From: UBA6115 sp040776985
Lineage (GTDB): Bacteria; Bacillota; Clostridia; Christensenellales; Aristaeellaceae
Length of the DNA stretch: 64,000 nucleotides
NCBI GenBank assembly: GCA_040776985.1
Contig: JAXGZL010000002.1
Coordinates: 310,001 to 374,000, forward strand
Reading direction: 5' to 3'
Part shown: piece after piece, positions 1-9,017 of the stretch
How positions within the stretch are numbered: the first letter of the stretch is position 1
Layout of the letters: each line of letters begins with the position of its first letter
Notes under the pieces: model-generated
What the model was told of the DNA's origin: nothing
The model's database searches: none
The model's input: only the letters and a program-made list of their open reading frames with translations
Translations under genes and position numbers: made by a program

Positions 1-2136
1 CTCAAAAATCTGCATGGGGGAGTAGGTGCCTTCTTTATACAGCGCTGCCACCCGGTCCGCCCGCATGCCGAAGATGTAGATGTTCTCCCTTCCCACAGCC
101 TCGGAGATTTCCACATTGGCCCCGTCCAGGGTGCCAATGGTGACGGCGCCGTTCATCATCAGCTTCATGTTGCCGGTGCCGGAGGCCTCCTTGCCGGCGG
201 TGGAGATCTGCTCGGACAGGTCGGCGGCGGGGATCAGGGACTCGGCCGCGGACACGTTCCAGTTCTCAATGAACAGCACCTTCAGCATCTGCCGGGCCCG
301 GGGATGGGCGTCAATAAGCCGGGAGAGGGCCAGGATATAGCGGATGATCATCTTGGCCTTGTAATAGCCCCGGCTGGCCTTGGCGCCAAAGACAAACAGG
401 CGCGGAGACATGGTGAAGCCGGGGTCGTCCATGATGCGGTTGTACAGCACGTGGATATGCAGGGCGTTGAGCAGCTGGCGCTTGTACTCGTGCAGGCGCT
501 TCACCTGGACATCAAACATGAAGTCCGGGTCAACGCTCATCTTCTGCCGGTGGTGAAGGAAGCGGTTGAAGTCCTCCTTGTTCTGGTGCTTGATCAGGGT
601 AAACTGCTCCCGGAAGGCGGCGTCATCCCGGAAGGGAAGCAGGTCGCGAAGCCGCTCGGGATCCTTGATCCAGGCCTCGCCGATGGACTGGGTGATCAGG
701 TCGGCAAGCCGGGGGTTGCAGGCCATCAGCCAGCGCCTGTGGGTGACGCCGTTGGTGACATAGCCGATCTTGTTGCCCATGATCCTGCCATAGTCCCCGA
801 AGGTGTCCTTCTTGATGATGTCCCCGTGCAGGCGGCTGACGCCGTTGACGGAGAAGCATTGGGACACGCAGAGGTTGGCCATGTGCACCATGCCGTAGGC
901 CAGGATGGCCATGTGACCGATGCGGTCCCATTCCCCGGGGAAGTGGTTCCACAGCTTGTCACAAAGCCGGCGGTTCATTTCCTCCAGAATCATGTAGATG
1001 CGGGGCAGCTGGCGCTTCACCAGGTCCTCCGGCCAGCGCTCCAGCGCCTCTGACATGATGGTGTGGTTGGTATAGGCCATGCAGCGGTTGGTGATGGCCT
1101 GGGCTTCGTCCCAGCCCAGCTCATACTCATCCATCAGCAGGCGCATCATCTCAGGGATTGCCAGGCCCGGATGGGTGTCGTTGATATGGAAGACCGCCTT
1201 GTCCGGCAGCAGATGGAAGTTGCGTCCAAAGCTGCGCACAAACTCCTTCAGCGCATACTGAAGGGTTGAGCTGACCAGGAAATAATGCTGGCAAAGCCGC
1301 AGGGTCTTGCCCTCATAGTGGTTGTCCTCCGGGTACAGGACCTTGGAGATCACCTCGGCCAGGTCGTTCTCCTTGGTGGCGCTTAAATAGTCGCCGTTGG
1401 AAAAGGCGCTCAGGTCCAGGCTGTGCTTGCTGCGCGCCCGCCAGGTGCGCAGGGAGTTGATGCGGCCGCACTCATAGCCCACCACCGGCATGTCATAGGG
1501 GACCGCCTCCACCACCCGGGGGTTGATCAGGGTAAAGGTGGTGCGCCCATTCCGGATTTCAGTGGCCACTTCCCCCTCAAAGCAGATGTCAAAGACATTC
1601 TCCATGTCCGCCACTTCCCAGACATTGCCGTTGTCCAGCCAGTTGTCAGGCAATTCCACCTGCTGTCCACCCGTCAGCTTCTGGCGGAACAGGCCATATT
1701 CATAGCGGATGGTGCAGCCCATGGCGGGCATGTCCAGGGTGGCCAGGGAATCCAGGAAGCAGGCGGCCAGGCGGCCCAGCCCGCCGTTGCCCAGGCCGGG
1801 CTCCGGCTCCTCATAGACGATGTCCTTCCAGTCCATGCCCAGTTCATTCAGGGCCTGGGTGTAGTTGGGGGTGCACAGCAGGCTCAGGGCGTTGTTGTAC
1901 AGCATCCGTCCCAAAAGAAACTCGATGGACATGTAGTACAGGCGCTTGTCGCCGCTGGCCTGGTCCGCCTCCCGGGAGTCCACCCAGCGCTTCATGATCT
2001 GGTCACGCACCGTGGAGGCCACCGCGAAATATTTCTGATAGGGGGTGGCCTCTTCCAGGGTCTTGCCGTTATAACGCTGTAATTTGCCGAGAATGGATTG
2101 TTTGATCTGATCTTTGGTATAGGTACAGGCTTGCAT
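1..2136 (-). CDS. glgP: Glycogen/starch phosphorylase, 3' end outside window
   Basis: Glycogen phosphorylase (GT35) releases glucose-1-phosphate from alpha-1,4-glucans using pyridoxal phosphate. 712 codons are visible from the ATG at 2136; the C-terminus lies beyond the left edge. Seen directly: the conserved phosphorylase segments, including GNGGLGRLAACFLDS near residue 120 and the PLP-lysine region EASGTGNMK with TLDGANVE near the visible end. An AAGGAGG ribosome binding site precedes the ATG by about five bases, and a TATAAT-type promoter lies just upstream. It is divergent from addB. A GH13 alpha-glucan hydrolase occurs far downstream in the window, so alpha-glucan use is a theme. No frameshift is seen in the visible part. 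Confidence 0.96.
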   Translation of the reverse strand, partial: MQACTYTKDQIKQSILGKLQRYNGKTLEEATPYQKYFAVASTVRDQIMKRWVDSREADQASGDKRLYYMSIEFLLGRMLYNNALSLLCTPNYTQALNELGMDWKDIVYEEPEPGLGNGGLGRLAACFLDSLATLDMPAMGCTIRYEYGLFRQKLTGGQQVELPDNWLDNGNVWEVADMENVFDICFEGEVATEIRNGRTTFTLINPRVVEAVPYDMPVVGYECGRINSLRTWRARSKHSLDLSAFSNGDYLSATKENDLAEVISKVLYPEDNHYEGKTLRLCQHYFLVSSTLQYALKEFVRSFGRNFHLLPDKAVFHINDTHPGLAIPEMMRLLMDEYELGWDEAQAITNRCMAYTNHTIMSEALERWPEDLVKRQLPRIYMILEEMNRRLCDKLWNHFPGEWDRIGHMAILAYGMVHMANLCVSQCFSVNGVSRLHGDIIKKDTFGDYGRIMGNKIGYVTNGVTHRRWLMACNPRLADLITQSIGEAWIKDPERLRDLLPFRDDAAFREQFTLIKHQNKEDFNRFLHHRQKMSVDPDFMFDVQVKRLHEYKRQLLNALHIHVLYNRIMDDPGFTMSPRLFVFGAKASRGYYKAKMIIRYILALSRLIDAHPRARQMLKVLFIENWNVSAAESLIPAADLSEQISTAGKEASGTGNMKLMMNGAVTIGTLDGANVEISEAVGRENIYIFGMRADRVAALYKEGTYSPMQIFE

Positions 2137-2165
2137 ACTGCCTCCTTGCGAGGTATTTCCCATGC

Positions 2166-2195
2166 ATTATAGCATAGGGCCAAAAGTGGGCGCAA
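2166..2195 (-). promoter_or_regulatory. Candidate sigma-70-type promoter for glgP
   Basis: Read on the minus strand: -35 TTGCGC, 18-bp spacer, -10 TATAAT with an upstream TGC extension. The predicted start lies about 25 bases before the glgP ATG. Sequence match only. Confidence 0.5.
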
Positions 2196-2249
2196 ACTGA
2201 GGGGGGACAGGGCGCTGATATGATATACTGGGAACAAAGGAGAGATGAA

Positions 2250-5200
2250 ATGATGCTGACCATCCTGGGCGGGCGCGCGGGCAGCCTGTGGACGCCTTTG
2301 GCGGAGGAAATCACCCGGTCTTATCATCAGGGGGAGGAAGTGGTCCTCCTGGTGCCGGAACAATATACCTTGAAGGCGGAGCGGGACGTGCTGGAGGCCC
2401 TGCAGGCGCCCGGCTTTTTCCGCCTGCATGTGCTGTCCCCCTCCCGCTTTGAAAGCAGGGTGGCCGACCGCCTGGGCCAGGGGGAGGGCATCCGCATTGA
2501 TGAGCGGGGCAAGCTGTTAAGCGTTGCCAGGGCCGCCAGAAGAAAGCAGCAGGAGCTGCAGTATTATGGCCAGGTGACTGGGCAGACCGGCTTTGCCGGC
2601 AAGGTGACCCAGGCCATCACACAGCTCAAGGGGGCGGGCCTGCTGCCGGAGATGGTGATGGATGCCCAACACCTGGCACAGCCGGGCAAGCTGCATGACC
2701 TGGCCCTGATCTATCAGGAGTATGAGCAGCTTCTGGCCGGCCGCTCCGCTGACCACGAGGACATCCAGCAAGAGGTGCTGGCGCGCTTTAAGGACAGCGA
2801 TCTTTACAGCGGGGCAGCCTTTTTTGTCTATGGCTTTGACATTCTGACCGAGCCTTTGATCCGGCTGATCACCGCCTGCGCGGGGCGGGCTGCCAAGATG
2901 CTGGTAGCCCTGGTGATGGACCAGGACCAGGCGGCAGACGGGGACGCCTTCGCCCCGGTGCGCAGAAGCGCCCGCTTTCTGGCCCAGGCCCTGGTGGAGG
3001 CTGGCATTCCCTTCCGCACCCGCTGGCAGCAGGCGAAGGCCCATCCACACCCTGACCTGGCCCATCTGGAACGCCATCTGCTGGCGCTGGGGCGAAAGCC
3101 CTTTCAGGGGCAGCCGGAGCATATCCACCTGTACGCCGCCCGCACCCCCTTTCAGGAACTGCGCCATACAGCCCAGCGCATCCTGTCTGCCCTGAGGGCG
3201 GGAACGGCGCCGGAGGACATCGCGGTGGTGCTGGCGGAGCCGCAGACCTATGCTCCCCTGGTACCGGGCGTGTTCCGGGACTACCGCATCCCCCACTACC
3301 TGGCGGACAAGCAGCCCATCCTGGGGCACAGCCTGGTGCGTTGCCTGCTGCTGGCGCTGGATTGTATCAAGCTCAGCGCCTGGCCCCAGGAGGATGTGTT
3401 TGGCTATCTGAAATCCCCCTTCTCGCCTGTCAGGGAGGAAGAGGCATGGGCGCTGGAAAACTATGCCCTGAAATACGGCATCCACGGCAAGCGCTGGGTG
3501 AGCCCCTTTACCCGGGGAGAGGAGGCCCAGGCCTTGGAGGCCCTGCGGCAGCAGGCCATGGAGCCTCTGGTTCGCCTGAAGGAACGCCTGGCCAAAGCAA
3601 GGAGCGCGGCCCAGTCCCTGCGGGCCGTGATCGCCTTTTTGGAGGAGCTGGAGGCCTACCAGAAGGTGGTGCAGCTGGAGCAGCGCCTGATGGCATCCGG
3701 CATGCAGGAGGAGGCCGTGCGCACCCGCCAGGTCTGGGACAAGCTCTGCGGCCTGTTTGAGCAGATGGATGAGCTGCTGGGGGAGGAGCGCATCCCCATG
3801 AACCGCTTCCCCGAGTGGCTGTCGGCGGGGCTGTCTGAAACCCAGTTGTCCGCCCTTCCGCCCCAGGAGCACTGCGTGCAGGTGGGGGGCCTGGGTCAGC
3901 TGCTGCTGGGCCAGCCCCGGCTGGTGTTTGTGCTGGGGCTTAACGCCGGCGTGCTGAGCCTGACGGAGGAAGGCCTGGTTAGCGATCAGGAGCGGGAAGC
4001 CCTTGAGAAAACCTATCGGCTGCGCCTGGACCTGCCTCAAAGCGACAAGGAGCTGATGCGCCAGCTGGATTTATGGAAGACCCTGTCTGCCGCCAGGGAA
4101 GGCCTGTTCCTCAGCTATGCCCTGTCAGATGAGGAGGGCAAGGCCCTGGCGCCCCTGAGCCAATTGGCCCATATCCGCGGGCTTTTCCCGGAGCTGGTGG
4201 AGGAAGGGGGCGCATTGGGCAGCATCCGGGAGGCCTCGCCCCTGGCCCCGGTGCCGGCGCTGGACGAGCTGGCGGGCTTGTTGCAGGAAGGCGCCCTGCC
4301 GGATTCCTGGCAGGAGGCCTGGGCCTGGCTTAAGGAGGATCAGGGCCTGGGCGGCCTGGCGGCTGCGCTGCCGGAGGCGGTCAGGGGGGATTCTCCCTGG
4401 AAGCGGCTGGATGAGAAAGACGCGAAAAGGCTGTTCCAGGCGGACACGGTGTCCGTGTCCCGGCTGGAGGACTATGCGGGCTGCCCCTTTATGCACTTTG
4501 TGTCCCATGGTCTGCGTCCCCATGAGCGGGAGGTGTGGGAGGTGAAGCCGGTGGAATACGGCAGCTTCTGCCACCGGGCCATGGAGGGCTTCAGCCGCCT
4601 GGCCACCGCTGACCCTGCCTGGCCCAACCTGGATGAGGGGCAGGTGCAGGCCAGGATGGAGGAGGCGCTGGAACCGCTGAAAGAGGGCTGGGAGCAGACC
4701 GCCTTTGCGGACAGCGCCCGCGCCCAGCACCTGTCTGAACAATACCTGCAGATCTGTCATCACATGGCCCAGGTGACCGCCACGGCGGCCAAACTGTCCG
4801 CCTTTGCGCCCCTGGGATTTGAACTGCGCTTTGGCCCAGGCGGAAGCCTGCCGCCTGTGGTGCTGCAGGTGGCGGAGGGCGGCAGCCTGCGCCTGCAGGG
4901 GGTGATTGACCGGGTGGACCAGGCAGAGCATGAGGGACAGGCCTACCTGCGGGTGATTGACTATAAAACCGGCAATGTGTCCCTGGACGCGGCGGAGGTG
5001 GAGGCGGGCACCCAGCTGGCCCTGCTGCTCTACCTGCACGCGGCCAAGGCCCTGGGGCAGGAGATTTTGCCCGCAGGCGCCTTCTACCAGCTGCTGGATG
5101 ACCCAGTGGTGCCGGCGGACACTGCTGAAGAGGCGGAAAAGGACGCGCTCAAAAAACTCCGCCTGAGCGGTGTTCTGCTGGCGGAGTCCGAGGTGATCCG

Positions 5201-5516
5201 GCTGATGGACGAGGCAAACCCGCCCTATACCCTGGTCAAGCTGCTGACCAAAGAGGGCAAGGTGATGGCGAAGGACTACCTGTTGAGCCAGGAATCCATG
5301 AACCAGTTGATTGCCCTGGCGGTGAAAACAGCGGGGGACCTGGCCGGAAAAATCACCTCAGGGCAGATTCACCGCTCCCCTTTGATCAACAGCAAAGGAC
5401 AGGCCCCTTGCCGCTTCTGCCGTTTCCAGGGCATCTGCCGGCTGGACAGCCTGCACACGGAAAAGGGCAGGCGGGTGCTGGGCAAAAAGCGGTTTGAGGA
5501 CCTGTTGAACAGATAA
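2250..5516 (+). CDS. addB: ATP-dependent nuclease subunit B (AddB), degenerate Walker A
   Basis: AddB is the RecB-family nuclease partner of AddA in Gram-positive double-strand break repair. This protein is 1088 residues from the ATG at 2250, chosen because AAAGGAG sits six bases upstream; an in-frame ATG 30 bases earlier has no such site. It has the four Fe-S cysteines at residues 745, 1054, 1057 and 1063, the same spacing as in characterised AddB, and the nuclease motif VIDYKTG around D904/K906 after GVIDRVD. The N-terminus reads GGRAGSLWT where the family normally has a GRxGSGKT P-loop, so the ATP-binding lysine is missing. No addA follows; the next gene is convergent. Family assignment is firm; ATP binding by this subunit is doubtful. 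Confidence 0.93.
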   Translation: MMLTILGGRAGSLWTPLAEEITRSYHQGEEVVLLVPEQYTLKAERDVLEALQAPGFFRLHVLSPSRFESRVADRLGQGEGIRIDERGKLLSVARAARRKQQELQYYGQVTGQTGFAGKVTQAITQLKGAGLLPEMVMDAQHLAQPGKLHDLALIYQEYEQLLAGRSADHEDIQQEVLARFKDSDLYSGAAFFVYGFDILTEPLIRLITACAGRAAKMLVALVMDQDQAADGDAFAPVRRSARFLAQALVEAGIPFRTRWQQAKAHPHPDLAHLERHLLALGRKPFQGQPEHIHLYAARTPFQELRHTAQRILSALRAGTAPEDIAVVLAEPQTYAPLVPGVFRDYRIPHYLADKQPILGHSLVRCLLLALDCIKLSAWPQEDVFGYLKSPFSPVREEEAWALENYALKYGIHGKRWVSPFTRGEEAQALEALRQQAMEPLVRLKERLAKARSAAQSLRAVIAFLEELEAYQKVVQLEQRLMASGMQEEAVRTRQVWDKLCGLFEQMDELLGEERIPMNRFPEWLSAGLSETQLSALPPQEHCVQVGGLGQLLLGQPRLVFVLGLNAGVLSLTEEGLVSDQEREALEKTYRLRLDLPQSDKELMRQLDLWKTLSAAREGLFLSYALSDEEGKALAPLSQLAHIRGLFPELVEEGGALGSIREASPLAPVPALDELAGLLQEGALPDSWQEAWAWLKEDQGLGGLAAALPEAVRGDSPWKRLDEKDAKRLFQADTVSVSRLEDYAGCPFMHFVSHGLRPHEREVWEVKPVEYGSFCHRAMEGFSRLATADPAWPNLDEGQVQARMEEALEPLKEGWEQTAFADSARAQHLSEQYLQICHHMAQVTATAAKLSAFAPLGFELRFGPGGSLPPVVLQVAEGGSLRLQGVIDRVDQAEHEGQAYLRVIDYKTGNVSLDAAEVEAGTQLALLLYLHAAKALGQEILPAGAFYQLLDDPVVPADTAEEAEKDALKKLRLSGVLLAESEVIRLMDEANPPYTLVKLLTKEGKVMAKDYLLSQESMNQLIALAVKTAGDLAGKITSGQIHRSPLINSKGQAPCRFCRFQGICRLDSLHTEKGRRVLGKKRFEDLLNR

Positions 5517-5531
5517 CTCTCCATAACAAAA

Positions 5532-5999
5532 TTACAGCGTTTTCATTTTGGTGGCTTTCAGGCAGATGTGTTCCTGTCCGGCGACGGAGCACATCTCAAA
5601 CTTTCCCTCCACCTCAATCGTGCTGTATTGCGGCGGATAATCATCCGGATAGCGATGGCCATCCAGGAAGAACTCCACCCCAATCTCGCAGCAGGCCTGC
5701 ATGTCGGCCACCACCAGGAAATGGTAATACAGCCCCTCCCGGGTGGGGTCCTGGATGGGGACATAGGTGCCCTTGACGCGGGTGGTTTGGCCCACGTACT
5801 CTGCCGGCTTGGTCACAATGGTGAACATCTGGGCATAGGCCATGGTTTCGCTCAGGCGGGAAATATCCACCTGAATCACATCCGCGTCAGGGGGGGCTGT
5901 TTCCTGCTGGGCGGGCGCTTTTTTGTCGCCCGAGCAGGCGGAGAGCAGCAGCAGGCTTACAAGCAGAAGCATCAGGTATCCTGATGGGCGTTTTTTCAT
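5532..5999 (-). CDS. Putative lipoprotein at the end of the zinc-uptake operon
   Basis: A 155-residue protein with a lipoprotein signal peptide: basic MKKR start, hydrophobic stretch and lipobox LSAC at about residue 22, so it should be anchored outside the membrane. The body contains a cysteine pair (QACCEIGVEF) and a further C-x8-C near the end, which could bind metal, but no catalytic motif is recognised. Its ATG overlaps the stop of znuB by four bases (ATGA), so it is translationally coupled to the zinc transporter. Inference: an accessory protein in metal capture or sensing. The exact family is not recognised. Confidence 0.8.
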   Translation of the reverse strand: MKKRPSGYLMLLLVSLLLLSACSGDKKAPAQQETAPPDADVIQVDISRLSETMAYAQMFTIVTKPAEYVGQTTRVKGTYVPIQDPTREGLYYHFLVVADMQACCEIGVEFFLDGHRYPDDYPPQYSTIEVEGKFEMCSVAGQEHICLKATKMKTL

Positions 6000-6850
6000 T
6001 GATGAGTCCTTCCCATAATGAGGCTGGCCAGGCTGAAAAGCAGAAAGGTCGCGATGTAGACCACCACAATGGTGGCGCCTACCGGTGTGCCGGTGAGGAT
6101 GGACAACACAATGCCCAAGGCCGCGCAGAAGACTGCCAGCACCACCGAGGCGATGACCACCGCGCGGAAACTGCGCAGCACCCGCATGACAGAAAGCGCC
6201 GGAAAGATGATCAGGGCCGAGGTGAGGAGCGACCCCACCAGGTCCATGGCCAGCACCACCACTGTGGCCACAATCAGCGCCACCAGCAGGTTGTAAAACC
6301 GGGTGTTGAGGCCGGTGGCCGCCGCAAAGCCCTCATCAAAGGTGATGGCAAAGATGCGATTATAGAATACCACAAAGACCAGCACCACGGTAAGGGACAA
6401 TCCCACGCTCAGCCAGACCTTGGTGGGGGTGAGGGTGAGGATGGAGGTGGAGCCAAACAGGGTGGTGCACACATCCCCTGAAATGTTGGAAGATGAAGGG
6501 GAGAGGTTGAGCAGGAGATAGCCGATGGCCATGGCGGAGACGGACATCATGGCGATGGCGGCGTCCCCCTTGATCTTGGCGTTTTGACCGTTGAATAAAA
6601 GAATCACAGCGCTGATCATGGTGAGGGGCAGCACCAGCAGGGTCTGGTTGGTCAGCTTCAGCGCCGTGGCCACCGCCATGGCGCCAAAGGCCACATGGGC
6701 CAGCCCGTCCCCGATGTGGGAATAGCGCTTGAGCACCAATACCACCCCCAGGAGGGATGCGCACAGGGCCACCAGGATGCCCACAATCAGCGCATAGCGC
6801 ACAAAGGGGAAGGTGAAGTAATAGGCCAGCGTTTCAAGCATCTTGCTCAT
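5996..6850 (-). CDS. znuB: Zinc/manganese ABC transporter permease (ABC-3 family)
   Basis: A 284-residue integral membrane protein with about seven to eight hydrophobic helices, typical in length for ZnuB-type permeases. It should form the membrane channel for a divalent metal taken up with ZnuA and ZnuC. Conserved features include GDGLAHVAFGAMAVA near residue 50 and the ALIIFPALSVMRVLRS segment near residue 210. Its start overlaps the end of znuC and its stop overlaps the lipoprotein gene, so the operon is tightly packed. Zinc is preferred over manganese because the operon begins with a Fur-family regulator and His-rich proteins, but the sequence alone cannot exclude manganese. Confidence 0.93.
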   Translation of the reverse strand: MSKMLETLAYYFTFPFVRYALIVGILVALCASLLGVVLVLKRYSHIGDGLAHVAFGAMAVATALKLTNQTLLVLPLTMISAVILLFNGQNAKIKGDAAIAMMSVSAMAIGYLLLNLSPSSSNISGDVCTTLFGSTSILTLTPTKVWLSVGLSLTVVLVFVVFYNRIFAITFDEGFAAATGLNTRFYNLLVALIVATVVVLAMDLVGSLLTSALIIFPALSVMRVLRSFRAVVIASVVLAVFCAALGIVLSILTGTPVGATIVVVYIATFLLFSLASLIMGRTHQ

Positions 6851-7557
6851 ACCCCTGCCTCCTCCCGGTTGATGTAAATGCGGCCGATGGCGCTTTCGCC
6901 ATAGTCTTTTGCGGTGCCGAAGAAGAGGGGGGTATCCCCCAGGTGGAGGATGTGGCTGGCGTCCCGCATGGTCGCCTTGATGTCATGGGACACCATGATG
7001 ATGGTGAGGCCGGAGCGGTTCAGCTCCTTGATCAGGCGGTACATCTCCTCCGTGATCTGCGGGTCGAGGCCGGAGGCCGGCTCATCCAGCACCAGCATTT
7101 TGTCAGTGGCGCAAAGCGCCCTGGCCAGAAGCACCCGGTGCTGCTGCCCGCCTGAGAGCTGGGCAAAGCAGCGCCTGGCCAGGCCTGCCACCTGCAGCCT
7201 TTCCATGTTGTCTTGTGCCCGTTGATGCTGGGCCTGTTTGTAGAAGGGGCGGCGGCCTATGCGGCTCAGGCAGCCGCTGAGCACGATTTCCCGAACCGAA
7301 GCCGGGAAATCGCGCTGCGCGGCGGTCTGCTGGGGAAGATAGCCCACGTCTCCCCGGTCCAGGCCATCGCCCCAGATCACCTTGCCCGCCATGGGGGGCT
7401 TCAGGTTCAGGATGGCTTTGATCAGCGTGCTCTTGCCAGAGCCGTTTTCGCCGACGATGCACAGGTAGTCCCCGGCCTCAACGGAAAAGCTGAGGTTGGA
7501 GGAGACAATTCTGCCTTCATAGCCCAGGGTGAGGCGGTCGCAGGTAAGTTGTGGCAT
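6847..7557 (-). CDS. znuC: Zinc/manganese ABC transporter ATP-binding protein
   Basis: A 236-residue ABC ATPase that energises the ZnuB permease. Visible motifs are Walker A GENGSGKST near residue 40, the signature LSGGQQHR near residue 138, Walker B MLVLDEPASGLD and the switch histidine in MVSHD. Length and order match single-domain importer ATPases. The ATG at 7557 follows an AAAGGA site and lies 18 bases after the znuA stop; the end overlaps znuB by four bases. Substrate is inferred from the neighbouring znuA. Confidence 0.95.
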   Translation of the reverse strand: MPQLTCDRLTLGYEGRIVSSNLSFSVEAGDYLCIVGENGSGKSTLIKAILNLKPPMAGKVIWGDGLDRGDVGYLPQQTAAQRDFPASVREIVLSGCLSRIGRRPFYKQAQHQRAQDNMERLQVAGLARRCFAQLSGGQQHRVLLARALCATDKMLVLDEPASGLDPQITEEMYRLIKELNRSGLTIIMVSHDIKATMRDASHILHLGDTPLFFGTAKDYGESAIGRIYINREEAGV

Positions 7558-7575
7558 GGGCGTATCCTTTCAGGT

Positions 7576-8634
7576 TTATTTCAGGGCGTTCTTCAGGGCT
7601 TGCAGGTTGCTTTCCATGATGCCCAGGTAGCTGGCGCCCTTTTCAATGGCAAAGCGGTCCACCGACTGCATGGAGTCCATCACCACCACCTGCTGGTTCT
7701 TTTCCTGGGTGTTGGCGATGATGGTGCTGGCCAGTGTTTTGTCGGCGCCTTCCAGCACCAGGACGCTGCTCAGGCTCAGCTCATCGGTTTTTTTAGACAG
7801 GAAGGTGACGGTTTCAAAGCTGGCCTCCGTTTCGGCGGAGCAGCCGGTGAAGGCGGCGTAGTATTTGAGGCCATAGTCATCCATCAGGTAGCGGAAGGGG
7901 AAGCGGTCGGCAAACAGCAGGGTTTTGACGCTGGCGGCGTCCGCAGTGGCGCTGTACTCCGCATCCAGCGCTTTCAGTTTCCCGATGTAGGCGGCCGCGT
8001 TTTTCTGGTAGGCAGTGGCATGGTCCGGGTCCAGGCGGCTGAGGCGGTCGGCCAGCACCTGGGTGAGGGAAGCGGCGTTGCGCAGGGACAGCCAGATATG
8101 CTCGTCATCATGGTCATGGTCGTGATCTTCATGCTCATGCGCTTCTTCGTGCTCATGCTCATCATGGTCGTGGTCGTGATCGTGGTCATGGTCATGGTCG
8201 TGGTCGCCGTGGCTGTGGCTGTGCTCCCCTTCCTGCATGCCCTCGACTGTCATGTCCGCCTTCACGGCGTCGCCCAGCTCCTTCATCAGGTTCACGGCGA
8301 TCATGTCCTTGTTGACGGCCTGGGACAGGGCGTTGTCCACCCAGTAGTCAGACACCCCGCCGATGTAGGCGAAGAGGTCGGCAGAGGACACCTTCATGAT
8401 GTCCTGGGCGGAGGGCTGGAAGTTGTGTAGGTCCACGCCGGAGTCCTGCAGCAGGGTGAGTTCCACCTCGTTAACCCGGTCGCCCAGGATGTTGCGGATC
8501 CAGTCGTACTGGGGGAACACCGTGGTCACGATGCGCAGCTTTTTGTTTTCCGCGGCGTGGGCAGGCAGCAGCAGTCCCAAGACAAGGGCCAGGGCCAATG
8601 CCAGGGTCAGAGTTTTTTTCAGCGTTTTAATCAT
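7576..8634 (-). CDS. znuA: Zinc ABC transporter substrate-binding protein, His/Asp-rich loop
   Basis: A 352-residue extracellular metal-binding protein with an N-terminal signal peptide. The start is the ATG at 8634, just before the signal peptide; the open frame continues upstream without signal-like sequence. Around residues 133-180 lies a long histidine/aspartate-rich loop, HGDHDHDHDHD and similar, the usual flexible zinc-gathering loop of ZnuA/AdcA. Candidate metal ligands are the His in DLHNFQPS and in DDEHIWLS; the position where many relatives carry a third His reads FADRFPFRYL. The C-terminal lobe contains the CSAETEASFETV segment seen in clostridial homologs. It is part of the regulator-to-lipoprotein operon. 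Confidence 0.94.
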   Translation of the reverse strand: MIKTLKKTLTLALALALVLGLLLPAHAAENKKLRIVTTVFPQYDWIRNILGDRVNEVELTLLQDSGVDLHNFQPSAQDIMKVSSADLFAYIGGVSDYWVDNALSQAVNKDMIAVNLMKELGDAVKADMTVEGMQEGEHSHSHGDHDHDHDHDHDHDHDEHEHEEAHEHEDHDHDHDDEHIWLSLRNAASLTQVLADRLSRLDPDHATAYQKNAAAYIGKLKALDAEYSATADAASVKTLLFADRFPFRYLMDDYGLKYYAAFTGCSAETEASFETVTFLSKKTDELSLSSVLVLEGADKTLASTIIANTQEKNQQVVVMDSMQSVDRFAIEKGASYLGIMESNLQALKNALK

Positions 8635-8705
8635 TTCAGAGTCAATCCTCCCGTAAAATACGTTGTTGTGTTTGTTGGTGTCAATGTGGGCATCCCACGG
8701 GAATC

Positions 8706-9017
8706 TCAACTGGTAATTTTCACCTTCAGGCTCACCGGGGTGATGTGCGGAAGCAGGGCGGGAACAGTGGCCGTCATGGCCAGGGCCGTCAGGATCAGAA
8801 TCAGCGCCCCGGCAAGGGCGCCCGGTTGTGACAAAACCCTGCGCAGCAGTGAAAGCCAGCCCTCCAGGATGCTGCACACGGTGCAGTTCGCGTGGGCGTG
8901 GTCATGGTCATGGCTGTGCCCATGCAGGTGATGGGCGGCGTGCAGGGCATGCAGGGAGAGCATCAGCGCAAGCAATGCGCACAGCAGCAGAATCAGCAGG
9001 CGGCTTTTGCGGGTCAT
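8706..9017 (-). CDS. Small His-rich membrane protein of the zinc operon
   Basis: A 103-residue protein with an N-terminal hydrophobic segment or signal, a short histidine cluster (HHLHGHSHDHDHAH, residues 29-42) followed by NCTVCS, then a second hydrophobic segment around residues 68-90. The topology suggests a membrane-anchored protein exposing a metal-binding His/Cys patch outside. The start at 9017 overlaps the stop of the Fur-family gene (ATGA), and znuA begins 71 bases downstream. I recognise no named family. Inference: it hands zinc to ZnuA or buffers it at the surface. Confidence 0.82.
   Translation of the reverse strand: MTRKSRLLILLLCALLALMLSLHALHAAHHLHGHSHDHDHAHANCTVCSILEGWLSLLRRVLSQPGALAGALILILTALAMTATVPALLPHITPVSLKVKITS

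Noticed and set aside
304..1053. Long plus-strand open frame opposite glgP
   Set aside because: It is the antisense of a well-conserved phosphorylase and its protein has no recognisable features; high GC keeps opposite frames open.
2517..4040. 507-codon minus-strand open frame
   Set aside because: Lies wholly inside addB; Gln/Leu/His-rich composition is typical of antisense translation.
8101..8220. Short-period DNA repeat (CATGGTCATGGTCGTG-like)
   Set aside because: It is the coding sequence of the His/Asp-rich loop in ZnuA, not an independent repeat array.
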